The notes beneath the pieces are model-generated. The model saw only the letters and a program-made list of their open reading frames with translations, did not search any database and was not told the origin of the DNA. Both the position numbers and the translations under genes were made by a program. A DNA stretch of 64,000 bases from positions 312,501 to 376,500 of the forward strand of contig OW568895.1 of NCBI GenBank assembly GCA_938743325.2. Direction: 5' to 3'. Origin of the DNA: Pycnococcus provasolii (taxonomy: Eukaryota; Chlorophyta; Pseudoscourfieldiophyceae; Pseudoscourfieldiales; Pycnococcaceae). Below are positions 8,344-17,897 of this stretch, piece by piece (the stretch's first letter is position 1; every line of letters begins with the position of its first letter).

Positions 8344-9341
8344 GCCTTGAGCGAACGACAAAAAAAAAAGATAAAAAGATAAATGAACAGATACGGGAAA
8401 AGATTATCTATCACCGAAGTCCCGAAGTCCCGAACCCCGAAAGGTGAACCCCGAAGTCCCGATATCCGACCCGAACCCGAGGCACGAGTGAGGCACGAGG
8501 AAGTAGGAAGGTAGACGCCTTTCATCGACCTGTAGACGCCTTTGATCCATGATCATACTGTACCATGCAAGAGTCAAGACCTCCATGCAAGGCATGCAGT
8601 ATGTACGCACCATGATGCACTTGATCGGCTGATCATGCTCGTCCTCTGGTAAACCTTTACCGTACCGTACCCCGTGGTGGTCCTTCTCCAATCTCCCTCC
8701 AAATCGACAGATCGACAATCGTCCATGATGGCCACATTGAGGTGGTCAATTTACATAGTTCGCCCCATCCATGGCTTCCATGCGTGTGTACAAGGCCGAG
8801 ACCAGCCGACAGGCCGAGGCGCGCGCTCCCCCATCTAGACCACCTCAAACCCCATTCATTGGGTGGAATCCAACCAGTTGCGTGCACTGTGGGAAAGGCG
8901 AATTAAAGGGAGGGAGCCGCTCTCCAGTCGTCTGATTTGATCGACAATAATAGTTATGCCTCCATTGGATGGAGCTTCCGGAGGGAGGTTGAACTGGAGC
9001 TTGCACGACCTAATCACCTGATCGATGAGAGGAGTCTACGATAGTCTAGGGAGAGGAGCCGCCTAATCAGTGTTTCTTGTACCTTGATTATTGAGGCTCG
9101 AATCCCCTTGTTCCTGGCCGCAGATCAGTTTCCACCTGGAGGACAAGCTCAACTCCACTCAACTCCGCCGACGGTTTCGGCCGATCAATCGCCGGCCATC
9201 ATCGGTCATCATCAGCTTGCTGTGTCTCTGTTTCTTGGATAAGTAAGAGTGTTTCTTTGAGCTTTCTTATAGACGTCGGCCGCGTCGCCTTGTCCTGCCT
9301 TAATATAGCTCTACATTAATTTTTAATTTTTTTTTCCTAGT
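8344..9341. other. Divergent intergenic region, about 1 kb
   Basis: I see no supportable gene. C-rich CCCGAAGTCCCGAA-type repeats lie at about 8415-8480. Near the right end a possible 5'-UTR intron of the next gene runs from AA|GTAAGA (9243) to TTTTTTTTTCCTAG (9340), 98 bp, one base before the ATG at 9342. This is inferred from splice-site shape only. Confidence 0.4.
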
Positions 9342-10391
9342 ATGTTCCTCGCGCGATTGAGAAGATACGCCGACCTCGCGCCGGGTTGGGGACACACGGA
9401 CGAGGAACTCGCGACGACGGACGATGCGTCGGCGAGCGCGCAGGTCGTCGAAGTCGCACCCGCAGGTGCGCCGGCGCCGCACGTTCCGGACGTCGAGGTG
9501 AAGGATGTTGACAGTGCGCTCATTGTCGCCGCCGCGCACGTCAGGCGCGCGGCGCTTGCGACCATTGCGCCGTTCAGAAGGGCGTGGCACTTCGTCGCAA
9601 ACCACACATTCAGGCCACTCGCTAGGCGGCTCGGCGTCGAAGAGAGCTTCCTCCTCACAATACTGTGCCTATTCGTATCACTCCTTCTTGTCCTGCTCAT
9701 TCAAAACGGACACCTGCTCATTGGCCTGTCCGCTAAGACGGGCAGTCTGAGTACCGCGAACGTGCTCATGCGCACTGCGCGGCAGCACAAGGACAACGTC
9801 GTCGAGCAGACACGCGACAAAGGCTGGGACGCGACGGAAAATCCTGTCGAGGACCTGCGCATGTTCATGGAGTTCTGCAGGGAGGGCATGACGAACCTTA
9901 AGCAGCAGGAAGCGGCGGCTTACCGGCGAGAGGATAAGTTCGAGTATCGGCAGTGGAACGGACAAGACGGATTCGTCGCCAGCCCGCCGCCGCCGATATC
10001 GGGGCATATCACCGCGAACGACTGCCTACAGTGGATGGTCAGTCAGCTGCACCTGCAGAACGACATGATGACGCACATCTCACAGCGTGACATCCACGTC
10101 GAGAATGCGAACGAGCGCGCGCGCGCCGCACAGCAGAGTGAAAATCAGCACAAAGCCGTGGCGCACCAGATGACGAGAGAGAATCAAAGAATTAATAAGG
10201 CGATGGTGAAGAACGACAAGGATACGCACAAGATCGCAATGAACTTTAAGAAAATCACTCAGCACGCCCTGCCAGCCTCAAGTCGCATTGGGCAGATGCG
10301 CGCCGGCATGTGGGAGAAGTGGCGCAAGAGCGGACTAACGACCGACTCACACGTCATCCCGGCACACGCGCCAAAGCATCCTGTAGGATGA
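9342..10391 (+). CDS. Hypothetical single-pass membrane protein with coiled coil
   Basis: The product is 349 residues. Residues 1-100 are soluble, with an Ala/Pro/Asp-rich part and an Arg-rich helical part. One strong membrane segment lies at about residues 103-130 (SFLLTILCLFVSLLLVLLIQ). The remainder is polar; residues about 245-320 are rich in Glu/Gln/Lys/Arg/Asn (ENANERARAAQQSENQHKAV) and probably coiled coil. A poly-Pro knot (SPPPPISG) sits near 210. I recognise no family. The ATG directly follows a pyrimidine tract and CCTAG, so a 5'-UTR intron ending at 9340 is likely. It is convergent with the transporter gene that ends 66 bp downstream on the other strand. Confidence 0.7.
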   Translation: MFLARLRRYADLAPGWGHTDEELATTDDASASAQVVEVAPAGAPAPHVPDVEVKDVDSALIVAAAHVRRAALATIAPFRRAWHFVANHTFRPLARRLGVEESFLLTILCLFVSLLLVLLIQNGHLLIGLSAKTGSLSTANVLMRTARQHKDNVVEQTRDKGWDATENPVEDLRMFMEFCREGMTNLKQQEAAAYRREDKFEYRQWNGQDGFVASPPPPISGHITANDCLQWMVSQLHLQNDMMTHISQRDIHVENANERARAAQQSENQHKAVAHQMTRENQRINKAMVKNDKDTHKIAMNFKKITQHALPASSRIGQMRAGMWEKWRKSGLTTDSHVIPAHAPKHPVG

Positions 10392-10457
10392 TGAACGGCG
10401 CGCTGTCACGAGTAAAAAGACATGTCATTTCTTCTGAACTGTTTTTTCTTTAGTTTA

Positions 10458-12299
10458 CTACATGGCCGCACGTCTTGCGCGTATGTCCTGCAGATACTTT
10501 CCTCGCAGACCAAAGCCGAGGTTCATCATGGCGATCTGGATCGTTGTCAACGTGATAGGAACAGCCCACCACATGGTGCGCATACACCCAACGGCATTCG
10601 ATGGAGCTGCATTGTCCGACAGCGGCGCGTCTCTCACCCAGCCGCATCGATCCAAAACGAAGACGGTTGCCATCGGCACAAGACTCTCGGCCCACACGGT
10701 GAAGAAACTGCGTGCGGCAAAGAATGTAGATGACAGCGGCATCGTTCGTTTGTGCAGCACGCAGTCTTCGTCGACGAGATCGCTAATGAACATACCGACC
10801 ACCGCCTTGTGGCTTGCGAATACGACACTCGCAATGAGCGCGATCGGTATGAAGAAAGTTGGATTCCAGCTCACAACCGCGAAGCTGGTAATGCCCATGG
10901 CTAGGCTGATTAAGCAACCCACCAGGAACACACTGTACAAGCTGTTCGTCTCAACGGCGGGCAGCACGATGAGAAAAGACGCAGCTCCTTGCACCATGCG
11001 CGCGATTCCCATCAGTGTCGGGCCTTGACCTTCCGCCCACGTGCCCTTGAGAAGCTCGCGGCTGAAAATGTTGAAGAATTTCATCTGAAAGCACGTGTTG
11101 CAGTACACGCAAAATTGCGTGAGCAGCCACACGACGAAGTGCTTATTTCCGGCGATTTGCTTTGCGGTGCTGATCCATCCCGATGTTGCGGCACTTTCAT
11201 TTGAGGATGGCGTGATTTTGGGTGTTGGCTGCTTCGACCGCGGCGATGGTGACTTGCGCATGGAGCGGATGGTTGAGGCGGGTGCGGCGGATGATGGTGA
11301 TGATGACGGTGATGATGACGGTGATGATGGACGTTGTGACGACGATGGCGCAGATTTCTTGCCATCTTTCCTTGCTTTCTCCTCGCGCTCGAGCACATCG
11401 GTGAGCGTTCGCGCGCTCCATCTCATGATCGTCCAGCTCACGGCAACGAGACCTGCGCACATGACTTGGAAACGCGTCAGCTTGTTGGGATCCCATATGT
11501 GCCCTGCGCACAGCACGACGACGCTCGTGCACATGAGCGCGATGATTTCAAAGCGCTTACACAGCGTTCGCGTGTGCAAGCTCTGCGATATGTCTGTGCC
11601 GAGCGCTTGGTGGCTGACGGACATGTACGAAGCCGCACAGTCCCACACGCAGATTGATACGACGTTGTGTATTCCTTTGATGGTGTCGTTTGTCGTGCTC
11701 CACGGCACGAGCATGAGCATGTACGAAAACGCGCATATGGGCCCTCCGTAAGTGTACGCGCATGCGTGTCTCAGCGCGGGCGTGCTTCCCTTGTGCAAGT
11801 AGTGTGCGAGCAGAGCCATGAGCGTGTCGTCGACGGAGTTCCACGCGCCGAGTGCGGACTGTCCGGTGTAGAACCACGGCCGCGACAGTTTGAATGCGTC
11901 AAGGAAAAGCTGCACGCTGTACGTTTGGTACGTCGTCTTGAGGCAGTTGAAGGCGAAGTATGCGCTGCCGTACGCGACAGCCTTTCTGACTTCGTCGTCC
12001 CACGTTTGGTTTTTGGTGAACAGTGGCTTGATGACATCGCGGTACAAGCTCACTGGCGCCGCGTGTTGGTCTGTATCGTTGGACTTGGACAACTTGGCTG
12101 ATGATATTGGTGTCGAGTTTGCTTTCGCCTTCCTTGCTCGCGTCGGGGATGGCGACGATTGACTTGCTGGCGCCAAGTTGTTTCTTCTCGCGTGAACGGT
12201 TCGTTTCCTTGGCAGCCTTGACTCGTTTGCGCCGGCCGCGTTCTTGTTATTTTTCCTGTCGTCGTCGCCATTTCTCTGGTCTCCGGCCACCACCACCAT
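10458..12299 (-). CDS. Major facilitator superfamily transporter, TMEM180/MFSD13-like
   Basis: The product is 613 residues from ATG 12299. After a basic, Ser-rich cytosolic leader (1-90) there are about ten to twelve hydrophobic segments in two halves, split by a Ser/Pro/Lys-rich loop (about 318-375), the usual central loop of MFS proteins. The piece FYTGQSALGAWNSVDDTLMALLAHYL matches the WNSxxDPLxGxLSD signature of the TMEM180/GPH (MFS_2) group, though the final D is not conserved. The C half has HKAVVGMFISDLVDEDCVLHKRTMPLSSTFFAARSF, resembling the family's loop around DxxxEDxxxxxR. The substrate cannot be predicted. The C-terminal tail is basic. It probably acts in a plasma or internal membrane. 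Confidence 0.65.
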   Translation of the reverse strand: MVVVAGDQRNGDDDRKNNKNAAGANESRLPRKRTVHARRNNLAPASQSSPSPTRARKAKANSTPISSAKLSKSNDTDQHAAPVSLYRDVIKPLFTKNQTWDDEVRKAVAYGSAYFAFNCLKTTYQTYSVQLFLDAFKLSRPWFYTGQSALGAWNSVDDTLMALLAHYLHKGSTPALRHACAYTYGGPICAFSYMLMLVPWSTTNDTIKGIHNVVSICVWDCAASYMSVSHQALGTDISQSLHTRTLCKRFEIIALMCTSVVVLCAGHIWDPNKLTRFQVMCAGLVAVSWTIMRWSARTLTDVLEREEKARKDGKKSAPSSSQRPSSPSSSPSSSPSSAAPASTIRSMRKSPSPRSKQPTPKITPSSNESAATSGWISTAKQIAGNKHFVVWLLTQFCVYCNTCFQMKFFNIFSRELLKGTWAEGQGPTLMGIARMVQGAASFLIVLPAVETNSLYSVFLVGCLISLAMGITSFAVVSWNPTFFIPIALIASVVFASHKAVVGMFISDLVDEDCVLHKRTMPLSSTFFAARSFFTVWAESLVPMATVFVLDRCGWVRDAPLSDNAAPSNAVGCMRTMWWAVPITLTTIQIAMMNLGFGLRGKYLQDIRARRAAM

Positions 12300-13891
12300 A
12301 CTACACCTGTAGTACTATTGGGTACTACTATGTGCAAGAGCTGTCAAGTAATACAGTACCAAGCCAAGCCCAAGTGACCAAAAACACCGGGCAACAAGCG
12401 CAAGTAACCAACGCTCCACCTCACGCCCGACCGACCGACCGAACGCCACCTGTAGACGCCACAGAAGACCGGGAGATCGCGAGTTGATCAGTTGACGTGA
12501 TTGCAAGAATTGCAAAAATTGCAAGGCGCGTGCTCTGTCGAGTGAACTAGAGTATTCTACCGGGTACGATCAGAGGGTTGGGAACTGATCAGTTGGATCA
12601 AGGACTTCTCTTGTTCGACTATAGCACTACGAATAGGCGTTGTGGTTGTGGTAAAGGTAGTTGGCGGACGATTCTTTAACTAAGAACGATGCGCAGTGGC
12701 CTTGCATGATGCATGATGCATGTTCCTCCCTGTTGCCTGTTTGTTGCCTGTTGTGCCCGGTGGACATAAGTTATTTCCTTTTGGACTTTGGAGTCCCGTC
12801 CTTCTTCGCAAGTGGCAACTCCACTGGTAAAGTTTACCACCACGGGTACCAAGAATCAGGTCCAAGAATCGCACCATCACACCATGAGCTCACTGGCAGT
12901 TGCCAGTTGCCAGCTGCTGCCAGTAAACTTACCTACCTTTATTCTCTTTATAGACAGTGAGCAGACTGCCAGGCTGAGAGGCACTGAGAGGCACTGAGGC
13001 AGCTGAGAGGCTGAGAGGCAGGAGGCTGAGAGGCAGGAGGCTCGTCGAATGGACTTGTAATTCACGACGGTGTCAAGAGGAAAACAACCCAACCCCTAAT
13101 TCTGAAACCCCTTGGGGTGGAAGCTCTTGCATCTCCTAATTATTTGCTAAGTCGGAGCTACAGGTCGGGGGAGGGGCGCCTCATAACGGAGATTTTGGTC
13201 GGAGGAGGGGCGCCTCATAACGGAGATTTTGGTCGGAGGAGGGGCGCCTCATAACGGAGATTTTGGTCGAAGAAAGAATGGAACATCCCCCCTTTTTTTG
13301 AACGCCCTTGGGCAATTGACAGATGGATGGGGACACCTTGGTCGGTGGCTACAGGTCGGTGGAGGGGGCGCTTCATGGGGAGTTTAAAAATTGCGGGATT
13401 GTTCGGGGCCAGAGGTCGGGCAACCTTTTTCTCCATCGGCAACCTTTTTTTGATCGGGGCTCCAGGTCGGAGGGAAGTGGGCAAATTTTGTTGGTCGGCG
13501 CCAAGGTCGGGAGGCATTGCCGCTCATCGCGCCTTTGTTGCGAGGGTCTCCAAGTCGGACGGAGAGGTCGGCATTTCGGCAACATCTTTGTTGGTCGGGG
13601 CTCCAGGTCGGTGGGGGAAGGGTGGGTGGCATGGGTGGATTCGCAGTTCGGTGGGATGGGTGGTGTAGTCGAGGAGGGGGAATGTCTCTAAAAAATGGGG
13701 GTTTCAGCTCTAGGCCCCCGGCCACCTTATTTATAAAAACCATGAAACCCCGAACGAGTTCCCCGACCCGAACCGACCCGTTGTTCTCGCTCGGAACCTT
13801 CTTCTAGGGTAGTCGCGATATGGTCGCCTATTCGGTCAATCATTCCCAATTAACGCATTCGTGTTCACGTCCAAAGTTGCCTACACAGACT
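12300..13891. other. Intergenic region rich in short repeats, 1.6 kb
   Basis: No gene is supported. The region holds AGGC(A)CTGAG/GGCTGAGAGGCAG repeats at about 12965-13045, a 34-bp tandem repeat at 13163-13270, scattered AGGTCGG(GGCTCCAGGTCGG) motifs to about 13610, and a CCCGA-rich tract at 13743-13785 also seen near 8.4 and 63.85 kb. Confidence 0.45.
13163..13270 (+). repeat. 34-bp tandem repeat, three copies
   Basis: GAGGGGCGCCTCATAACGGA starts at 13171, 13205 and 13239, giving an exact 34-bp period with unit ending GATTTTGGTCG. The copies are almost identical, so the array is young. Confidence 0.88.
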
Positions 13892-14344
13892 ATGTCGTCC
13901 AACGCAGCTTTGCGTCAGCAAGTCGCTCAGTTCGAGAAAACCGTAGACCCGTCCAACTCATCACAAGTCGCCGCTTTGAACGACATGAGAAAGGCGCTCT
14001 CTGACCTCGAACGTACGCGAGGTGTGTGGTCAAACACGGCATCCACGAACGAACGTGACTGGAACGCAGCGCCGGCATCAGCCCCATCGGCAAACTCTTC
14101 ACTCGGGTCGAAGAAGCAGAAAGACCCGTTCGACCCTAGGTACAACGAAGAGTACCAGGCGTACAAGCAGTACAAGGCGAAACAACAACAGTTTGATGAG
14201 GGAGTGGGAGCTTCTGGAGAAGGAGACAGGGCGCGCAAACTCGCGGCGAAAGGAAACTCGGCAGCCGCGTCGGCGAACCAACAAAGGGTGAAAAAAGCAC
14301 GCGACGAGTACTTCAAGATGAGAGGACTCGAATTCAACGACTAG
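13892..14344 (+). CDS. Small hypothetical acidic/basic helical protein
   Basis: The product is 150 residues from ATG 13892. An in-frame ATG at 13820 would add 24 residues (MVAYSVNHSQL...), but these look like leader. The N-terminal part (SSNAALRQQVAQFEKTVDPS...LNDMRKALSDLERTRG) is helical, followed by a Ser/Ala-rich linker. Then come FDPRYNEEYQAYKQYKAKQQQFDEG and a basic C terminus, KKARDEYFKMRGLEFND. Codon use matches the neighbours. I recognise no family. TGTAA at 14391 is the likely poly(A) signal; the gene converges on PP2A B55. Confidence 0.65.
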   Translation: MSSNAALRQQVAQFEKTVDPSNSSQVAALNDMRKALSDLERTRGVWSNTASTNERDWNAAPASAPSANSSLGSKKQKDPFDPRYNEEYQAYKQYKAKQQQFDEGVGASGEGDRARKLAAKGNSAAASANQQRVKKARDEYFKMRGLEFND

Positions 14345-14390
14345 CTATTTGGACCCGCGAGACTGTTCTCGACTAGCGTAGTTCTAATAT

Positions 14391-14453
14391 TGTAACCTTT
14401 TGTGTTGTTTTTCAGTTTTTTTTTGGTCTTTAGTCACTGTGTGCCTTGTTACA
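14391..14453. terminator. Facing TGTAA polyadenylation motifs between convergent genes
   Basis: TGTAA on the plus strand (14391-14395) follows the small gene's stop by 47 bp. TTACA at 14449-14453, read as TGTAA on the minus strand, follows the B55 stop by 7 bp. TGTAA is the established chlorophyte poly(A) signal; use here is inferred from position. Confidence 0.5.
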
Positions 14454-14459
14454 CTTCTT

Positions 14460-16253
14460 CTATCTTGCAAACAGGTACAAGCTATTCGTCGCCGCCGCTG
14501 CCACCACGGGACGATGCGGGTGCCATGCTAAATGCAGAACTTTCGACTGGAAGTCCATTGGCACGCCGGAGAGCGACTTCTCGCTCGCCTGGGCGTTCAA
14601 CTTGGACACGCCGTTAGCCGAAAGATACTGCCCGTTGTAACGGTTTGGCTGCTTCGAACTCTCCAGCAGCTGGTGTGCCGCGCTCGACTCTGCCATCTCA
14701 ATCGGGGCGCCGGAAATCGCCATTTTGGCGTCAAAAACGCGGAAGAGATTAGAGTATGAGCCCGTGCACAGATATCGTGTGCCAATGACGCTCGACGCGT
14801 CAGTGGGGCTGGTGCGAGGCGAGTGGTAACCTCCGCTCGCGCAGCACTCAAACTTGTCGAACACGTTGTCACTCTCGTACAGGTCGCCGAGGCGAGGCCT
14901 AATGTGCTCGTGGATCCAGTACGTCGCAATCGGCCCACGGCCGTCCATGGCGACATCCCACAGCTTCAGACTCATGTAGTCGCGGCTGAGAATGAAACGC
15001 CCGCTGCCGACGAACTTCATGTCGGTAATCGACGCGATGATTTCGCTGAAGAAAGCTTTCGTGCCTCCGTTTCCGTTCGCGCTGCCACCGGTGCCCTGCG
15101 ATGCCTCGAACACCTTGGCGTGCCTGTCGCACAGTGCTCGCTCGCGCATGTCGGAGAGGCGGATGCAACCCTTGCTCGAAGCGTAGCCAAACACGCTGCA
15201 GCTGCTCGGGTGGAAATCAGTCGTCGTTATCACCTCCGTGAGGTTTTCCATGTTCGTCGGCTTGATGTCGACGATGTTGAACGCCTGGTGAGCCACCTCG
15301 AGGTTCCATAGGATTATGCGGAGGTCGTCGCTGGAGAGGAACGTCTCCCCGTCGCAGTTTGACGACAGGCTGTTGATGTGGTACGCGTGCGCATTGCTGA
15401 AGACGCGGCGGTTGCGTGCGGTGAGAACTCCTTTGGGTTTTCGTAGGCGTGGCAGCCGCAGCGACGCGGCAGCACCGCTGCCGTAGCGTCTTGCGAGGTC
15501 CTCGGCGGCGGCGTAGTCGCACCTTGGCGCCATGCCCGACGCGGCTGACGTTCCGTCCATGCCTGTGTCCGCGGCGGTCGCCGGCGCGTACGCCGGGCCC
15601 GAGTCCGACGACGACGGAGACGTGCGAACATTGTACTCGGCAACGTCTCTCACTTTCTTCTCGTACACCTTCCACAGCTTGACTGTCTTGTCGTTGGCGG
15701 ACAGGAGGAAGTGCGAGTTGTTTGTGCCGTTGCACCACCTGATCTGGTTAATCTTCTCCTCAATCTCGAGGCTTTTGAGAAAGTCAAACTCAGGCTCGTG
15801 GCTTTGAAACTCCGTGCTGTACCGAAACTCCGTTCGCCGTTTGTTTCCGTGTCTGCGTCTCACTTTTCCGTTCGCCAAGTCGTCCGGACTGCATGCGGCG
15901 TTAGGCGCGCATTCGGCGTCATCGTCGTCGACTCGCTCGAACAGCACGACGCGTCCCCCTCGGTCACCAGTCGCGAGGTGCTCGCCGTCGTGGCTGAACT
16001 CCAGCGCGCTGATGAGGTCCGCCTCGTGCACCTCCTCACCCGGGCTCCGTTCGCCGAAGCACTGGCTGAAGGTGAAGCAGAGCGGATTGCTGCTAGACGA
16101 GTCACTGTAGTCACTGTCCACGCTGAAGTCACCGAGGTCGACCTTGGACGGCGTTTTTTCTCTCGCGGGCGGCGTTTCTCCTGTGCTGAACATCTTAGGC
16201 GACGAGCTTGTGTATGCGTTTGTGGGAACGTCAATCGCCACGGACGTTGCCAT
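14460..16253 (-). CDS. Protein phosphatase 2A regulatory subunit B (B55/PR55), WD40 propeller
   Basis: The product is 597 residues from ATG 16253. It is the substrate-selecting subunit of the PP2A holoenzyme. The propeller signatures run in order: ADLISALEFSHDGEHLATGDRGGRVVLFER, FDFLKSLEIEEKINQIRWC, FLLSANDKTVKLWKV, AHAYHINSLSSNCDGETFLS with DDLRIILWNLE, TTDFHPSSCSVFGYASSKG, SGRFILSRDYMSLKLWDV and a closing LHLAWHPHRPVVAAAATNSLYLF. These match B55 strand for strand. It is longer than the usual 440-520 residues because of a disordered N-terminal extension (about 55 residues) and a Ser/Ala/Gly-rich insertion of about 65 residues before LRLPRLRKPKG, at the loop that varies most in the family. 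Confidence 0.95.
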   Translation of the reverse strand: MATSVAIDVPTNAYTSSSPKMFSTGETPPAREKTPSKVDLGDFSVDSDYSDSSSSNPLCFTFSQCFGERSPGEEVHEADLISALEFSHDGEHLATGDRGGRVVLFERVDDDDAECAPNAACSPDDLANGKVRRRHGNKRRTEFRYSTEFQSHEPEFDFLKSLEIEEKINQIRWCNGTNNSHFLLSANDKTVKLWKVYEKKVRDVAEYNVRTSPSSSDSGPAYAPATAADTGMDGTSAASGMAPRCDYAAAEDLARRYGSGAAASLRLPRLRKPKGVLTARNRRVFSNAHAYHINSLSSNCDGETFLSSDDLRIILWNLEVAHQAFNIVDIKPTNMENLTEVITTTDFHPSSCSVFGYASSKGCIRLSDMRERALCDRHAKVFEASQGTGGSANGNGGTKAFFSEIIASITDMKFVGSGRFILSRDYMSLKLWDVAMDGRGPIATYWIHEHIRPRLGDLYESDNVFDKFECCASGGYHSPRTSPTDASSVIGTRYLCTGSYSNLFRVFDAKMAISGAPIEMAESSAAHQLLESSKQPNRYNGQYLSANGVSKLNAQASEKSLSGVPMDFQSKVLHLAWHPHRPVVAAAATNSLYLFAR

Positions 16254-17897
16254 CCTCAAGGCCGTCGCACTATGCCACTATGGACTCCTTCCCGAAGGCT
16301 TCGCCAGGTCAGGTGGTGCTGGCAAGGCTTCAACGGGTTTAAAGGCAAGAACGCCGTTGCAAACTGCTCAGAAGCTACGTAGTGCGACACGATGCGATAC
16401 AAGACACCTACCAACCTGTGCACGGCAATGGCCCCCCCCAGGGGAGTGGGAGAGGCAAAAGCCGCGTGCCCCCTAAGGTTAAGGTTTTAGTAGTATCCCC
16501 TAGCTAGAAACCCCAGGCAGGGGTTTTCCCCTTCCCGTAAAACCCACAATGCATTCCGTTGGGGCCCACCCACTTTCGGTTAGGGTTAGGGTTAGGCAAA
16601 TAATGGCGTTGTCCTAGAAGAACCACTCGTGATGCATTGGCTCCTCGAGGGGTCCTGTCCTGCTTAATTAAGCCTGCTTGCTGCCTCATGCATGGACGCG
16701 TAGTTCTAGACTTCTAGGGAACTACGGTGTGCGACTGCCCAAAGGCATAAGGCATTTGTCGGCGACGCGCATTGGTGGCCCCTTGGTATCACCTTGTCCA
16801 TTGTGGGCTGCACCTTGCAAGTGGCCTCGAGAGATGTCCTTGTTGGAAAGAAATCCTTTGGAAAAAACGCACAAAAAGGTTGGAAAAAAAGTTTTTGGGA
16901 AGGTTGGTTTCGCCTTTGTTTTTGCTTTGTTTTCGCCTTGGTAGTTGGTACGAACATGGCATGGTAGGCGCCGGCGGGCCTCCTTTGGTATCATGGACCC
17001 AATGTACTTGTTTGGCTTCAACAAGCCAACAAAAATCAAAATGAGGTTGTAACGGCTCGGAAGGTCAGAGGGAAGAACTCACATAAAATCATACAAAAAT
17101 ACGCACATGAGCACTTCACATGGCTGCACGGTCTGAATACCAGCAAAAGGGCGAAAAATGCATGCAAACAACGTAAATGATCAGGGGAGGATCGCGATGG
17201 TTTTGGCATGTCTCGTTCGGTGCCAGACCAATTGCGCTAATTCATGCGCTTGCATCGATGCGCGCGACAGGACAGGACAAAAAAAAACATGAAGCGACGA
17301 TTCCTCTCCCCCCTCCTTCTGCGACACACAAACACTCACCACCGCAAGCTACCCGCATGTCGCCGTTTCTTGCACTTTCACCGGTACGAGCGAGAGGTAC
17401 CTGCACATCTTTACGTCTGCACCAGGACGAAAGAACCACTCCAGGCCCCTGGGAACTGACCAAGCTCAAGGCGTAAGGGTCCCCCAAGGTGGGACTGTGT
17501 GCGAGGAGTCCCACCATGACATAACCTTAGGTAAGTAAGTGGTGGAACTGCAACCTGCCGGGAACACCTACCTTTAAGGTTGTTTCTAAACTTGTTTGTA
17601 ACTTGTAAGCAACAGAGGGAATTTGGAGTGCGAATGAGGTGGTCAAAAAAGACAAGCTTGTACATACCTTTATGAAGGAAGCAAACAAGGTTACAAGGGC
17701 TTCTGCACCGTCCGTGTATATCTGTATATTGCGCTTGCTCGAATCTGCATACAGTAAGTCGTCCAATATCAAATCACTTTACGCGTCCCTCCCTCCTCGA
17801 GTCTCCGAGAACTCGAGGCTCCGGTGAGCTCCAGTCGACTGGTTTCGGACGCGTCCGCGCTCGCTAAGGGTACCTGTATTTCACATACTGGGCTCGA
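16254..17897. other. Divergent intergenic region, 1.6 kb
   Basis: No gene is supported. A TTAGGG tract lies at 16578-16597. GGTTAAGG / CCTTTAAGGT palindromic pieces recur (about 16477 and 17566). A/T-homopolymer stretches lie at about 16850-16930. Open frames here have poor codon use. Confidence 0.4.
16578..16597 (+). repeat. Interstitial telomere-like repeat (TTAGGG)x3
   Basis: GGTTAGGGTTAGGGTTAGG: about three TTAGGG units. Confidence 0.8.

Noticed and set aside
9025-9125. Possible tRNA (GGCTCGAATCC resembles a T-arm/box B, with TAGTCTAGGG about 55 bp before)
   Set aside because: No matching acceptor stem or convincing anticodon arm could be drawn, and box A is imperfect.
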